From Trichuris trichiura (Eukaryota > Nematoda > Enoplea > Trichinellida > Trichuridae): 64,000 nt of DNA. The position numbers were made by a program, and so were the translations under genes. Positions 23,395 to 36,167 of this stretch are shown here, piece by piece. Every line of letters starts with the position of its first letter. Within the stretch, counting starts at the first letter, position 1. Under the pieces are notes generated by a model. That model made no database searches and was not told the origin of the DNA. It saw only the letters and a program-made list of their open reading frames with translations. The DNA is taken from assembly GCA_037903355.1 (NCBI GenBank), contig JBAJFE010000023.1:1798001-1862000 (forward strand), written 5' to 3'.

Positions 23395-26300
23395 CCATAC
23401 TTATTATGAGCAGAGCAGAGCACAGTGCACGAGCCTAGTTTGCTGCCGTCTTTCAATCCCGTGCAGTCAACGCAGGTCTCTCCATGAAATTGCAGTGAAC
23501 ATCTATTGCAACGGTGACGTTAGTATGCATTCAAAGTGGTCTTACATCGACCTCTACTCAACGGTTTCCATAATGGTTAAATCCAAATTATTGGTGCTGC
23601 TCAGAGGTATACTACTGTTAATTTTCGTCGTCGCCATTGATTGACTTTGTTCTGCTGCTGACTTCCAAGTCATGGTTTGTTCCCAATTTAAGAATTGCGA
23701 AAGGCGAACAGGAATGTTGATTAGATGGGCCCTAACTTCAAACCGCAGTTAAAAGACATGGTGGTGTTTGCCTATCCCAAGTTTTCAGAATTGAAGCAGT
23801 TAAAACTGACAGCTTTGCCCAGCAGAACGCCTCATGTCGAATGTGTGCACTGAAAGAAGAACTGATGGATAGAGGAGCTCATACGGGTATTGGAGTTCTG
23901 CGGTGGAACAAACAAAGCATAAAATAGCAACACGCTTAGTCAGCCGTGAAGAAGAACAGCTAATGAAATCGAAGCAGTTCTCTCTATGGTATGGAAGCAA
24001 CGATCCCACTTCAGAAAACCGGAATGCGATCAGTCAGCATGGGAGGCAGCGAGCTGGTAACCGTACGCTCTCAGCAGCCTTGTCATGTTAGGTGCTGCTT
24101 GCACTGAAGAGAGGCTGCCTATGGTAGAAGATACTAACGGAAATATGGTATTCAGATTATGGTTACGGTTACTGCTAAGAACGCGTTTCCGTTATCAAAG
24201 CGGAAATCACCTAGACGCTCCGGAATCCAAAATTCGCGTTATCTCTGAGAGGCAGATAACAGACGAAGCAGTGGCATGGCGAGACGCAAATGATTTGTGC
24301 ATTCGGTTAACTGCTACTATACGGGAGAGCTCAGCTCTGCAAACTAAAATGTTGCCGTCGCAATCACAGAAGCGCCAAGCGTCGTCTTGCATAACTCTGT
24401 TAGTTCGCACAACGCATTCCGTCATCAGAGCTGAAGAAAACTTGCAATTCGACTTGGTTCCAGGAAGACTGTGCGCGTTGACCGGCAAGCAAAATGACAT
24501 TCAAACGCAGCCAGTTCATGAATGGACATGGCGGCGTATCAGTTCAATTGTGAAGTACTACAGGCATTCTTGACCAACTCTCCTTCTCCGTTGCTTCCAT
24601 GTCAGTGAAAATGCTCTATTCAGGTTTGTTTCTTGCACGTTGACAAGCTTGTGCAGTGTTCATTCGAATCTTTTTTAGTGCCTCGTCGAGGTATTTTCAC
24701 AGCTGTCCAGTAATGATCCGCGCACTGATCAGTGCTGCTCACACTTTCAAAACGTCAGTGTTAAATACTGAATAGAGCGTTAAAGCTTCTGTAAAGAAGG
24801 CAACGTCTGCAGCGAAAGCTGGGCTTTTCGAACTTACACAGACGTTATATTATGAGTTGGAAAAAAGTGTGGGCTCAGTTACTTTTAATGTTGACCTGCC
24901 TGCCCTCCCTGTGGTGCCTCTTAAATACTGCAAATGTTAATGGAAGAAGACTGCTGCTGACTTCACATTAAGTTCTTCTTCCCTTTTTACAATGGAGAAG
25001 TTGCGGTTGAATGGATGCAAAGTGAAATGTTCTTTCTACTGAAAAGGCTGAAGTGAGCATCGAAAACCGATTCGACCAATAGTATTCTCCTCTGACACAA
25101 CTCTATCACATACGAAATCAAGGCAGAATTCTCGTTTGTGCCCTGGCTTGTGGAACAGTTTTACGAATGCTGTAGTTGCAATAGTGGTTTTGTCGTTTGC
25201 AACGACAGCCATTACTGAGTCAAGAAGAACAAAGAAAAGGTCAATAGCTGCTTCGCAGTCTCTGTGAGCAATAGCAGTGCCAGAAATTCGCCGACCAGAC
25301 TTAAATGTTAACTGCTCACCACATAAGTATCGCACCAATACGGCTGTGCTCTGCTGAGCAATGTCGGCGTATGCGTAGCATGATCGGTGCAGATCACTGC
25401 ACACCTGAAATCTCCATTTGATGTCAGACTACATTTGTAATCTGAAGAAGTGCTCGTTCATTATCACGACGATTTTGTTGCCGTCCACTTTATATCAGTG
25501 CCAGTTTTGGACCTCATTCAGTCTCTGACGTCATTTTCTGTTGGTGGAATGATCTGCATGATGCGCACCTATGAGGCCATCGAACGCACTAACGCACATG
25601 CCGCGAAAAGTGTGGATTCGTGAAAGTTCTCTGTTATCACATATGCGTGAAGCGAAATGGGGACATCGCTTTGGTCGACTTGCAATACCGGGCGTAAATT
25701 GAAGCCTCGAGTTCCTGGCTCATACGGATCAGAAAGTGGACGGTTGCGTCGCTGGTTAAACTTCATTGCCCATGGCAAGCCAGCTATGTTCACAGGCAAC
25801 AGACGCACTAGATGACTGGATACAAAAGAGTTCTCTAAAACAGGTGCACTGTTGTCCCGGTTTCCTTCTCTTCTGCCAACAAAGACATGCTCTTTGCTTA
25901 GACGGCTGTTTTCAACGATTTTGCCTGGTTGCAAAGAATCCTTGCGAAAGCAAGTACAATAGTGCGTGCACTTCGATTGTTGGAATCCCAACGGAGAAAT
26001 TAACAGCTTTGACGGTTGACAATGAAGAAATGCGTGTAGGAGAAAAAAAAGCTGGTGATAGCGGCTTGCGCATGGCATACGTATTGTTCAACGCATTCGA
26101 GCACAGTTAAGCACTGCTATAGTACGTCATGACAGACACCCAACGACTTTCGATCGGGACTGTCTTCCTCACTATCGTGATCGCAGCACCGAAACACTTT
26201 GCTGATGCGCAGAACATCGTCATCAATCTCAACGCAATAATGCTTCACTCTCGTAAAGAAAGTGACTCATGTCTCCACTTGGTCTATGCCTGATGGCATG

Positions 26301-28777
26301 GAAGCAAGTCTGCGTTATAATCACAGCAAAGCTTTGATTGATGAAGTACATGTGTGTATGCTTAAGCTCAGAAGCTTTCCTCGACATGGTGCAGTTAGTG
26401 GCTGCTATGGCGGCAAGAGTACGTGAGCTCAGATTGCTTCCGCGGTGTTGCAAGTGTCACTACATTTTGTACCACGAATGAAGACGAAAGATACGGTCAT
26501 GTTGGTACTTCGCTCTCCTGTGCCAGCGTTTAGTCTTTCAAATGTCTGCTCTGGCGTTTCCATTTCACGGAAACCACACTGAACACAGGAAGAACAACGA
26601 AAATGGCCTTCAGATCCACAGTTTCTCGAAGCTAAATGCTTTACTGCGTACGAACCGCGTCACTCTAAGTGCCAATGTGAACTCCAAGCTGCCATTGCAT
26701 ACGTTCAAATTCCCTTCATATTCAGTGCAGACGGCAATGAAGGAAACCAAGCGTTGATACTCAAGGAAGATTCAAATTGTGTATAGTCAAATTTTGATGT
26801 CTTCCAAAACGCTGATGCGGAGTAATTTTCGTTATGGTTGGTAGCAGTAATGACTCGTATCTTGTGTAATGTTTGGTTATTTCAGTGCATCAGTGCGTTG
26901 GCACCCATGTATGCATTTCATAGCGGAAATCAATCACGCAACTGCAATGAAAATAGGTGCTTTGTTCCGGACGCTGTTTGCCATTACGGCTAACGCGAAT
27001 GGATGCCTGAAATTGTTCATCGTGGTCAACTTCTCTAGCAAAGGATTGTGTTCACGACATTTCGCACTTACTTGTGCATTTACCTTTGATTCATCTGGGA
27101 CACATGCACGAAGCCTGACGATACATGGAGAGCCAGTGCTAAGTGGAGAGTAATCACAGTTTGATGTACCGAGAATTACTGGCTTCCTCTTTCGGCTTCT
27201 GCGACTAAGGCTAGAGACAGTTTTGGCACAAAAGTATCAGCGTCGTTGCCGTGGTCGTTTTTCTGAGACTGAATACTATTCCATGATAAGCAGTTGGTCC
27301 GCTGCATTACTCACGACGACCGTAGCACCTTGTGAAATGGATATGTGTTGTGCTCAGAACATGAATTGTGCCCAGGAAAGAAAAGTGGTAGCGTTTAATG
27401 GTTTGGAAAGCCGAAATGCTTTCCTGAAGATCGTTGCTTCGGCTAATCGCTCTGATGTGATCAGCCTGTAAAAGCGTCAACTGTCCGTTCACGTATTCAT
27501 TCCTGAAATCGTCTAGAGCGCTCCATTTGTTCCGAACTTATGGGTTGACTCAGTCTCTTCACCTACCTTCCAACGAAAGAGTGCTTTTACAGAGAAAAGG
27601 AAAGCTGACCAACTCATTGAACGCATTCTTTCGACGTACCTGATTCAAATGTCCTTTGTATAGAACTGAAGATGAAGTTGAACAGTACGAAAGATGTTCC
27701 TTGGAAAGCTCAATTTCTGATTGCTGCCGGTATGCATGCGAGTCGGCATGGCGCTTTTTTACCAGACATCCGGCTGGCATATGCTCTCCTGCAGTGTGTG
27801 CTGCGAAATTGTGAGCACGGGATGTCCACGATGGAAAAGCAGTAGACCAGTTGGTGAAAGCTTCTGTAGACGTGCTGTTTAAGGCTGACCACTAGGATGG
27901 CGTCAGCCGTGAAGGTTGTTAGATCAGGCATCCAACCATCTGAACAAAGGGTTTGTCGCCCTTTCAAATGGGCATGTCACGCTGCTGAACGCACATTACT
28001 GATGCAGATTAGATGACTGTTGGTCAGCTTCACTTAAGCAAAATCAGGCGTATCGTAGCTGAAGAACTTCATTATCGCCTGCGTCTGGTTGTCCGATATG
28101 TACGCTTTCGTCTAACAAAATAATACGCGAAAATCGCGGTACAACATGCAGCTGTTGGCGAAGATGTTATTGACTTTATAGTCTCTGTTATATGCGTTGC
28201 AAACCCGCAGGATGTTTAAAGATGAGGTCTAAATGGCGACTTTTGTCTACTGGACGATCATGAGCTGTGAAACTTTGTCGCTCACATTTATGGACGAAAT
28301 GGCTGGTGAAACTGAATGTGAGTTTGCATTCAGCTTGTTTCAGCCACCTCATCAGCTTCCATTCTTAAAGAAGAAGTTAACTAACGTGGTCATCTTATCG
28401 GCGTATGGTGCTCCCGAAGGAGTTGTGAAAGTTTCCCAGAAGCGTTCCGAAGCAGGACATAAGGATCTCTTAGCGATTAAATTATGGCGGCTAAATGCTC
28501 CCTGCAAGTGCCCGAACTTGTCGAACGTTTATTGGGCTTTCACGAAAGTCAGACGGCGGACAAATGGCAAAACTTTCCAAGTTTTCATGACGACCATTGG
28601 AGTCCAGTAGCTGAAAAAGACGCCGTCTTCTCCTTTGGGACCTTTCACTGTTTTCACGATTCCTTGCAGTCGTGAATGAATATATTCACCGGTGCGTCAC
28701 GAAGCTGCTTGAATGCCCGCCGCTTTGCATTCTGCAACAACGTTCTGAAGTCATTAGAGAGTATGTCTCCGTTGCAG

Positions 28778-28835
28778 GTACGTATACGAAGGAATATATT
28801 TTCTCACACAGTTTCTGAATAGTTTACTGTTGCAG
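28778..28835 (+). other. Putative 58-bp intron in copy A
   Basis: The sequence reads GTTGCAG|GTACGTATACG ... TTACTGTTGCAG|GATTCC, a strong donor and acceptor 58 bp apart, the intron size of the single-copy genes in this window. The equivalent site in copy B is 35124-35181 and in copy C (minus strand) 56809-56751. TGTTGCAG is present at both the donor and acceptor edges. Confidence 0.55.
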
Positions 28836-31800
28836 GATTCCGTGCTTTACGGTATGATGACTCGGACAAGTTAACAGCAATCTTTAAGACATCAGTTCAT
28901 GAAGTAATCAGCTGCTAAAAAGCGAACACTGCATCTATGAGATGATTGCTCGGAAGGACAAGCCGCTCTTTCAGCAAGCTCTGCAGCTGCAACGATTAAC
29001 TGGCGGGTGCTGATGTCTACAGACTTGTCTGCCGCCAGTGGATTGCTGATAACGTCGTGTAATCATGAACGTCTTGACGAAACCATTTGCTTCTTTCTGT
29101 CCGTCTGGAATTGCAGTGTCTGCGCTGGCTTCCACTTTAGTCATTTCGCCACTGTTGATTCGCGGAAAAGCGTTTATTCGACTGACCACATTGTCTTTAC
29201 ATCTGTTCAATTTAATCGCAGCGAGGAAAGCTTCCATTGTCTGTGGTCATTTTTAATTTCACTGCACTGTTGAAGTCAGCCAGCAGAGTGTATAAACCAA
29301 TGGAAACTAACACTGATGTGTTGTTTCCATTTCCGCATTGTTGGTTGATTGATCACACAGTACGTACAAGACATTGAAGCAGTTTTGAGATGCTGAAATC
29401 TCCGAAGCAGAAGCTTTTAATCGACGCTATATCTTCGATCCTTTGCCAAATGAATGCGCCATAGTGTTCGGAACACGCTTTTTCCGAGAAACAACTACAA
29501 ATGTTACTACCAGCATACTTGCTATTCGGAAAATCTGAAGGAGAAGCTATGAAGTGTTTTGTGGAAACACTGAAAGCTCAAATGTTGTTTCAAGTGAGTG
29601 AAGGTTCAGCGCTTTTCTGTGCCTGGAAACATTTACGCAATCCAACGGCGACGTCAGTTATTTACGTTGTTTGATCAAGTTGATGTGCTAGATCGTACAA
29701 CATTTCACTGCACCAAGCGAAGGTGAGCTTTCCTCATAACCTCCATTTGACCTCGCTCGAGTACTGAGCAGTTATGATCACATGATGGTCACATGTGGCT
29801 CATGATCACACGTCATAGTGAAGTTCCATCTCATGACGGTCACATGATGGTCCGCAGTGGTAAACAACGTTTGGTTAACCTCCCTTCCGGCGCTACTGCA
29901 CAGGGTAATTTTTCCCAATGATGCTTAGTTGAACATTTGTGAGCGGTCGCCCTTTTGGATGTGTTAATGTTCATCTGTTGAACAAAACAACCGTACTTAC
30001 TATGGACAGAGCAGAGAGCTGTGCAGCTGTCTGCTTTGCTACCGTCTTTCAATCCTGTGCAGCCAAGGCAGCTCCGTCTATGGAATTGCGATGAACATGT
30101 CTTGAAACGGTGACCGGAATGCTAAAATATAAAGTAATGGTGGTGCTCAGAGGTATACTACTATTACAATTCGTCGCCGATTTCGATTGATGCTGTTCTC
30201 TTGCTGACTTCCAAGTCATGATTTGTTCCCATTTCCTGTGTCGTAAAAGGCGAACACGTAGCTTGATTACTCTACACATCACTTCTAAGCGCACTGAAAA
30301 GACAAGGTGCTGTTTGAGTATGGAGCAACCCACACTAAAGCTTTCGAAGTTAGAATGGCAAAAACTGATAGTTTTGCCTGGCAGGATGGCTAATGTTCAA
30401 TGTGTGCGCTGAAAGAAGAACTGATAAGGAGAGAAGCCAGTATGGAAAACGGAACTCAGCGATGGAACAAACAAAGCTCAAAACAACAATAAACTAAGTC
30501 AGCTATGAAGAAGAACAGCAAATGATAGCGAAGCAGTTATGTCTATGGTATGGAAGCAGCGTGCCCACTTTACAAACCCGTAATGCAACGAGTCAGCAAG
30601 GGCGCCAGCGAACTGATAACCGTACGCCCTCAACAACCCAGTCATGTGAGGTGCTGCTTGTGGTCAAGTGAGACTACCTATGGTGAAAGATACTCACTGA
30701 GCATTGATATTCTTGTGATACGTACGACTACTGCGACTGACGCGTTTCCGCTACCAGATGAAATCTCGCCATACATTCTGGTATCCAAAAGTCGCATTAT
30801 CTGTGAAAGGCTGGCAAGAGGTGAAACTATGACAGTGTTACTTGCAATTGATTTCTGCCTTCTGTTAACTGCTACCAGAAGGGAGAACTGAGGTCAGGCA
30901 ACTGAAATTTTGCCGGTGCAACCACGGAAGCGTCTGCAGCTTTTGCATATTTTCGTTAGTCCAAAAAACACTCCGTTATCTGAGTTGAAGAAAACTCGCA
31001 TTCCGCTTGGTTCCTGAAGGGATGTGCGTGTTGACCAGCCAGCTCATTGGCTTTGAACGCCACCCAGTTTGTGAGCTGACATGGCTGAGCATCCCAGTTG
31101 TGAAGTACTACAGGCACTCTTCACCAACTCTCCTTCTCCGTTGCTCTCACGTCGGTGAAGAAGTTCTATTCAGGTTTGTTCTTTCCATGTTGCTAAGCTT
31201 GTGCACTGTTCATCGGTGTGTTTTTCAGTGCCTTATCGAGGTTATCTCACAGGCTACTAGTACTGATCCGCGCACTCATCAGTGCTGCTAGCACTTTCAG
31301 GACGTCACTGTTGAATACTGATCAGAACATTAAGTCTTTTACGTAGTTGCCAACGTGTGTAGCGGAGATTGGGTTCTTCGGAGCTTACATAGACGTTACG
31401 AGTGGGAGACAAATGTAGGCTCCTTTATTTTCACGTTGTGCTGCTACATAAACGGTGCATTCCAAATACTGCCAAACGCTAATGAGAGACGACGGCTGCT
31501 CACTTCACATTAGGTTCATCCATCCTTTCACAGTGCAGATTCTGCGTGTCAATGGATGAAAACCGAAATATTCCTTCCATGGAAAACAGTGAAGTGTGCT
31601 CTGAAAGTATATTCGTCCAATGTTGTTGTCCTCTCACACAATTCTATCACATACGAAGCCAACGGAAAATTCTTGTTTGCGCCCTGGTTTGTGGAACAGT
31701 TTCGACAATGCTGTGGTTACGACAGTGAATTTGTCGTTTCCAGCGATGACCAGTTTTGACTCAATAAGAACAAAGAAAAAGTGACTAATTGCTTAAATAT

Positions 31801-34800
31801 TACACGGTCTCTGTGAACACAAGGAGTGCCAGAAATTCATCAGCCTATATTCAATGTTAAATGTTCACCACATACGTTTTGTATAAAAAATGGCTGTGTT
31901 CTGCTGAGCAATGTCGGCTTACATTCTGCATGATCATTGCAGATTCTTGCTCGTCTGAAGTATGTATTTCAAGTGGGATGTCGTTTGTAATGTGGACGAA
32001 ATGCCGGTTCATTTTCAAAGATTCCATTGTCCCGCGGTTTATGTAAGTGCTGAATATGGAGCTTAATCGGCGTCCGACATCATTTCTAATGGTGGAATAA
32101 TGTGCACGATGCGCACCTATGAGGCCATTCAATGCATTAGCACACTTTACAGCGAAAACCATGGATCCCTGATGATCTCCGTTACTGCCTGTGCGTTAAA
32201 CAAAATGAAAACGTCGCTTTCGTCGACTTATAATACTGCCCGTATGTCGAAGTATCGAAGTCCCGGCTAACATGGAGCGGCCAGTGGGCGGTCACGTCGT
32301 TCTCTATACCTGTTTGCTCATCGCAAGCCCACTACTCCTCGCAGATAACAGACGCAGTGGAGGCCCCATTACAAAGGCATTCTCTGGAACTGGCGTACTG
32401 TTGTCCCCATTTGTAGTCTCCGCCGTCGTCGCGAACACGCTCTTTGCTTAGATGGCTGTTTTCGACGAGCTTGCCTGCCTTCAAGGAGTCGTTGCTAAAG
32501 CAAGTCCAGTCTTCTGTGCCATTTGACTGTTCGAGACTCATCGAAGAAATTGACAGCTTTGGCAGCTGGCAATGAAGAAATGCGTGTAGGAGAAAAGAAA
32601 AGCTGGTGTTCACGGCTTGCGCATGGCGTACGTATTGTTCAACGCATTTGAGCACAGTTAAGCACTGCCATAGTACGTCATGACAGACACCCAGTGGCTT
32701 TCGACTGCGACTGTCTACCTCACTATCGTGATCGCAGCACTGAAAACACTTTTCTGGTGCGCAGAACATCGTTGGGCAATAATACGAATTGAATTTCAAC
32801 GCAATAATACTTCACGTCCGTAAGGAAAGCGACTCATGTCTCCACTTGGTCTATGCCTGATGGCATGAAAGCCAGTCTGCTTTATAATCACAGGAAAGCT
32901 TTGATTGATGAAGGACGTGTGTCTAGGCTTAAGCCCAGAAGTTTTCCTCGACATGGAGCAGCTAGTGGCTACTATGGCGGCGAGAATACTTGTGCTCAGA
33001 TTGCTTAAGCGGTACTGCAAGTGTCGGTACATTCTATGTGACAAATGAAGCTGAAATCCACGGTCGTGTTGGAGTTTCCCTCCGTTGCCAGCGTTTAGCC
33101 TTCCGCATGTCTGCTTTCGGCATTTCTGTTTCATGGAAACCACATAGAAAATAGCAAGAACTATGAGATTGGCCTTGTGATCTGCAGTTTATTCAAGCTA
33201 AAATGGTTTACTGTGGACTACATTCCTCACTCTAAGTGCCAATCTGGAGTCCAAGCTGCCGTTACACATACTGGAATTTCCTTTGTGATATCCCGTGCAT
33301 ACTGTGACGAAGGAGTCGAAGTGTCGATATTCAATGAAGATTCAAATCGCGTGAGGTTCAGTTCCTGTGTTTTTCAAAAAGCTGAAAGGAAGTAATTTTC
33401 TTTACGGTACGTATGCACTAATGGCTCGTATCTCGTATAGTTTCTGACTATTTCAGCGCATCAGTGCGTTGGCTCGATCTGCGTACTCAAAAGTAATTCT
33501 CCGCCATTCTCTGTTGTCTGCAGAAGATAATATACTTCAACGGACGACTAGGCGAGGCACCGCCGTGCACGTATGTCATAGCGGAACGCAATGATGCAAC
33601 TGCAAAAAAATTGGATGCTTTGTTCCGTGCGCTGTTTGCAATTTGGTCTAATGCAAATGGATGCCTGAAACTGTTCATCATAGACAACCTTATCACGCAA
33701 AGGATTATCTAAAAGATAAGAAAGCTGAAGTGGTTTCTTGAAGAATGCTGCTTCTGTTAATCGCCCAGGCGTGACCAGTTCATACAGGCCGTTAGCTGAT
33801 TATGGAGGTGCTCTTTTGCTGAAATCGACTCGCGTGCTTCATTAGCTGCCCACTGATGAAACGACTGAATGTTTTTACATCTGTTTCACAGAAAGATTGC
33901 TTTTGTGTAGAGAAATGAAAGGTTGGCCAAGTCATTGAACATGTTGTCGTCGATGAATCTGGTTTCAATGCTCTTTGCACAGAATTGAAGATGAAGTTGA
34001 ACAAAACGAAAGATGTTTCTTGGATGGCTCAAAGTCTGATTGCTGCCGGTATGCATGCGAGTCGGCATTTCGCTCTTTTACCAGACGTCCGCCTGGCATA
34101 AGTTCTCTAACAGTATGTGCGGCCAAATTTTGAGCAGTGGATGCCAACGATTAAAAATTGTTAGGCCAGCAGATGAAGGCTTCAGTAGACGTGCTGGTTA
34201 AGGCTGACCACTTATCCAGCGCCAGATTGGACAATAGTTAATTCGGTCAGGTCATCCAACCATCTGACCAATAGTTTTGCTGGTCCGTCAAATACGCATG
34301 TCACGTTGGTGACCGCGTACTGGAGATGGCAGATCATGTCAGTATTGGACAAGTTCACCAAAGCAAAATCATGCATACTGTAGGTGAAGAGCTTCATTAC
34401 TGCTTGCGTCCGCTGTTCCAATAAGCTCGCTTCGCTCTAACTGAATAGGACGTTAAAATCACGCTGTGGGGTGCGGTTGTGTGCGAAGATGTAATCCATT
34501 CTGCATCCTCTGTTACATCCTTCAACAGCCGCACGGGATGTTTAAAGATAAAACCGAAGTGGCAATTTTTGTTCTACTGGACGCTCTTGAGCAGCGAAAG
34601 AATCCTCGTTCACATTCTCGGACGCACTGGCTCGTGACACTGAAGGAGAGGCTGAATGTTGCTTGTTTCAGCCATTTCATCGTCTTCCGTAGCCTAACAA
34701 AGAAGCACAAAATACGGTCATTTTGTTGGCGTATGCGGCTCCTTGATGAGTTGTTAAACTTTCACAGAAGTGCTCTTATGTTGAAGTCTACCGCATCACG

Positions 34801-35123
34801 CCAATTAAGTTACGGTGGTTAATTGCTCCCTGCAAGTACCTGAACTCGTCGAATGTATACTGAGCCTTCAAGAAAGTCAGATGGCGGACAAAAAGAGAAA
34901 CCTTTCCAAGTTTTCACCTTCTGTAGGAAACGATCATTTCATCATGATCAATCGCGTCCAGTCGCTGAAGCAAATTTCTAGTTCTCCCTTGGGAGCTTTC
35001 TTTTGTTTTATAATTCATTCGACTCGTGAATGAAGACATTCAGCGCTGCGTTTTGCAGATGCTTGAATTTCACTGACTTTCTACAACTTCTTGAAGTTTT
35101 TGGAGAGTGTGTTTCTGTTGCAG

Positions 35124-35181
35124 GTACGTATATGAAAGTGTATGCTATTTCATACAGTTTCTGAATGCTTCACTGTTGCAG
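35124..35181 (+). other. Putative 58-bp intron in copy B
   Basis: CTGTTGCAG|GTACGTATATG ... CACTGTTGCAG|GATGCC; same position and length as in copy A. The following exon frame (GCHALRYDN-type sequence in copy C) is shared, without indels, by five copies on the same strand sense. Confidence 0.55.
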
Positions 35182-35786
35182 GATGCCATGCTTTATGATA
35201 TGACAACCGTGACAAGTTAACAGTATGCGTTAAAGCATGCGTTCGTGAGGTTACCAGTGGTTCAAACAGAAGCAGTACACCTATGAGGTGATATTTTGCT
35301 ACGGCATGCCGTCGTTTCAGCAAGCTATGCCAGTGAAAGGACTGACTATTCAGTAGCGATGTTAATGCCCATGTCTCTAGCCAGTGGATTGCTGATAACG
35401 TCGAGTTATGTAAACCGGTTTTTCTTGGCCGTCCATTTGATAAAGGAATGGAATTTTGGTAAGATTCCGCGAATACGTGTTTGAAATTCTCTTGAGGACA
35501 AAGTGGACGTTTGAATGCTAATGTGACCTCCAAAAGCTTTCCCGTTTTGGTTGCCGGTGGTTTATTTCTGCCAATGCTGCTCAAGAGTACCGTTTCTTCA
35601 CATGTCCAACTGTTTCAGTCTTCAACGTGCACAGCCATTGTAGTTTCAAGCTCATCGTGTGTTCTGCAAGGAATAATTTGTCCTTCCTCAAAAGCGTTCT
35701 TGGGCAAAAGTAGAGTGAGTTTTCTTCTGTTTCTCACTGTCTGTAACGCCTGTCATGCGTAATTGCCAAGTGTATTGAATTAAGCG

Positions 35787-36167
35787 TTGTGGATGCTAAG
35801 GCAATTTAGCGCTCTCAGGAAGCCTCTGCACCCGTGGGTACTTGACAACAATGATTATTTACTGTTCGGGCTGCTAATGTTCGATTCGCTCGGTTCACTG
35901 CTCAGAATGAACTGTATCCAACAGTGGTTATATCTGCAGGAAGTGGCAAATCTTCGTGCAAAATCCATTTATGTTGGATGCTTTGCAAGTTTATGCAAGA
36001 GCTATGCTGTGCGGAATGGAATTGGTGTTTGTTCCCTATATATCACCGATGGACTTTTCTTCTCTGAAGTTTTGTCAACCGCAGTGTCTCTTAACGTCGC
36101 TTGTATGTACTGTTTGTTGACATCGTCGATTATGCTGCGTGGTTTTGAACATGTCCGGTACTATTGA
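35787..36167 (+). pseudogene. Open exon-like segment of the repeat-unit gene, copy B
   Basis: 126 codons open without an ATG at the start, including WLYLQEVANLRAKSIYVGCF, LCKSYAVRNG, GLFFSEVLSTAVSLNVACMY and GFEHVRYY. Copy C (56055-55763, minus strand) encodes the same protein at roughly two thirds identity but with one frameshift after VCSLYI. The next segment in B, from NMSGTIEGS to CPSER, runs straight into a GTAAGTGCAG donor, which favours coding in this direction. The Cys-rich hydrophobic character is unusual and matches no family I know. Confidence 0.4.

Larger units (their letters stand above)
22080..29160 (+). repeat. Repeat unit copy A (truncated), unidentified multi-exon gene family
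   Basis: This begins with the module containing GAAAAGCGTTTATTCGACTG and the promoter block, and runs to an intron-bearing module at 28.5-29.1 kb. There the next unit starts with the same module again at about 29162. Landmarks shared with copy B (29.16-39.0 kb) and inverted copy C (63.3-53.6 kb) occur in the same order: first-exon ORF, a TGATCACATGATGG block, GAAGAAGAACAGC, CAACTCTATCACATACGAA, and TGCTGCCGGTATGCATGCGAG. Copy A lacks the last third of the unit seen in B and C. Many frames are broken, so apart from the first exon it reads as a pseudogene. A few sites are intact here but stopped in both B and C (27.77 kb), so A may be the least decayed there. Confidence 0.8.

Noticed and set aside
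24085..24573. 162-codon ORF in copy A
   Set aside because: Broken in copy C and unreadable in B, no splice support and no recognised domain; treated as part of the decayed repeat unit.
25036..25404. Antisense ORF of 122 codons (with FHKPGHK) that also survives in copies B and C
   Set aside because: At first it suggested that the repeat unit codes on the opposite strand. The promoter, first exon and splice sites all point the other way, and near-identical copies keep open frames on both strands by descent. I leave it as a possible but unsupported antisense frame.
25569..26078. 169-codon minus-strand ORF in copy A
   Set aside because: Related frames exist in B and C but with stops and frameshifts at different places, and the direction conflicts with the unit's promoter and introns.
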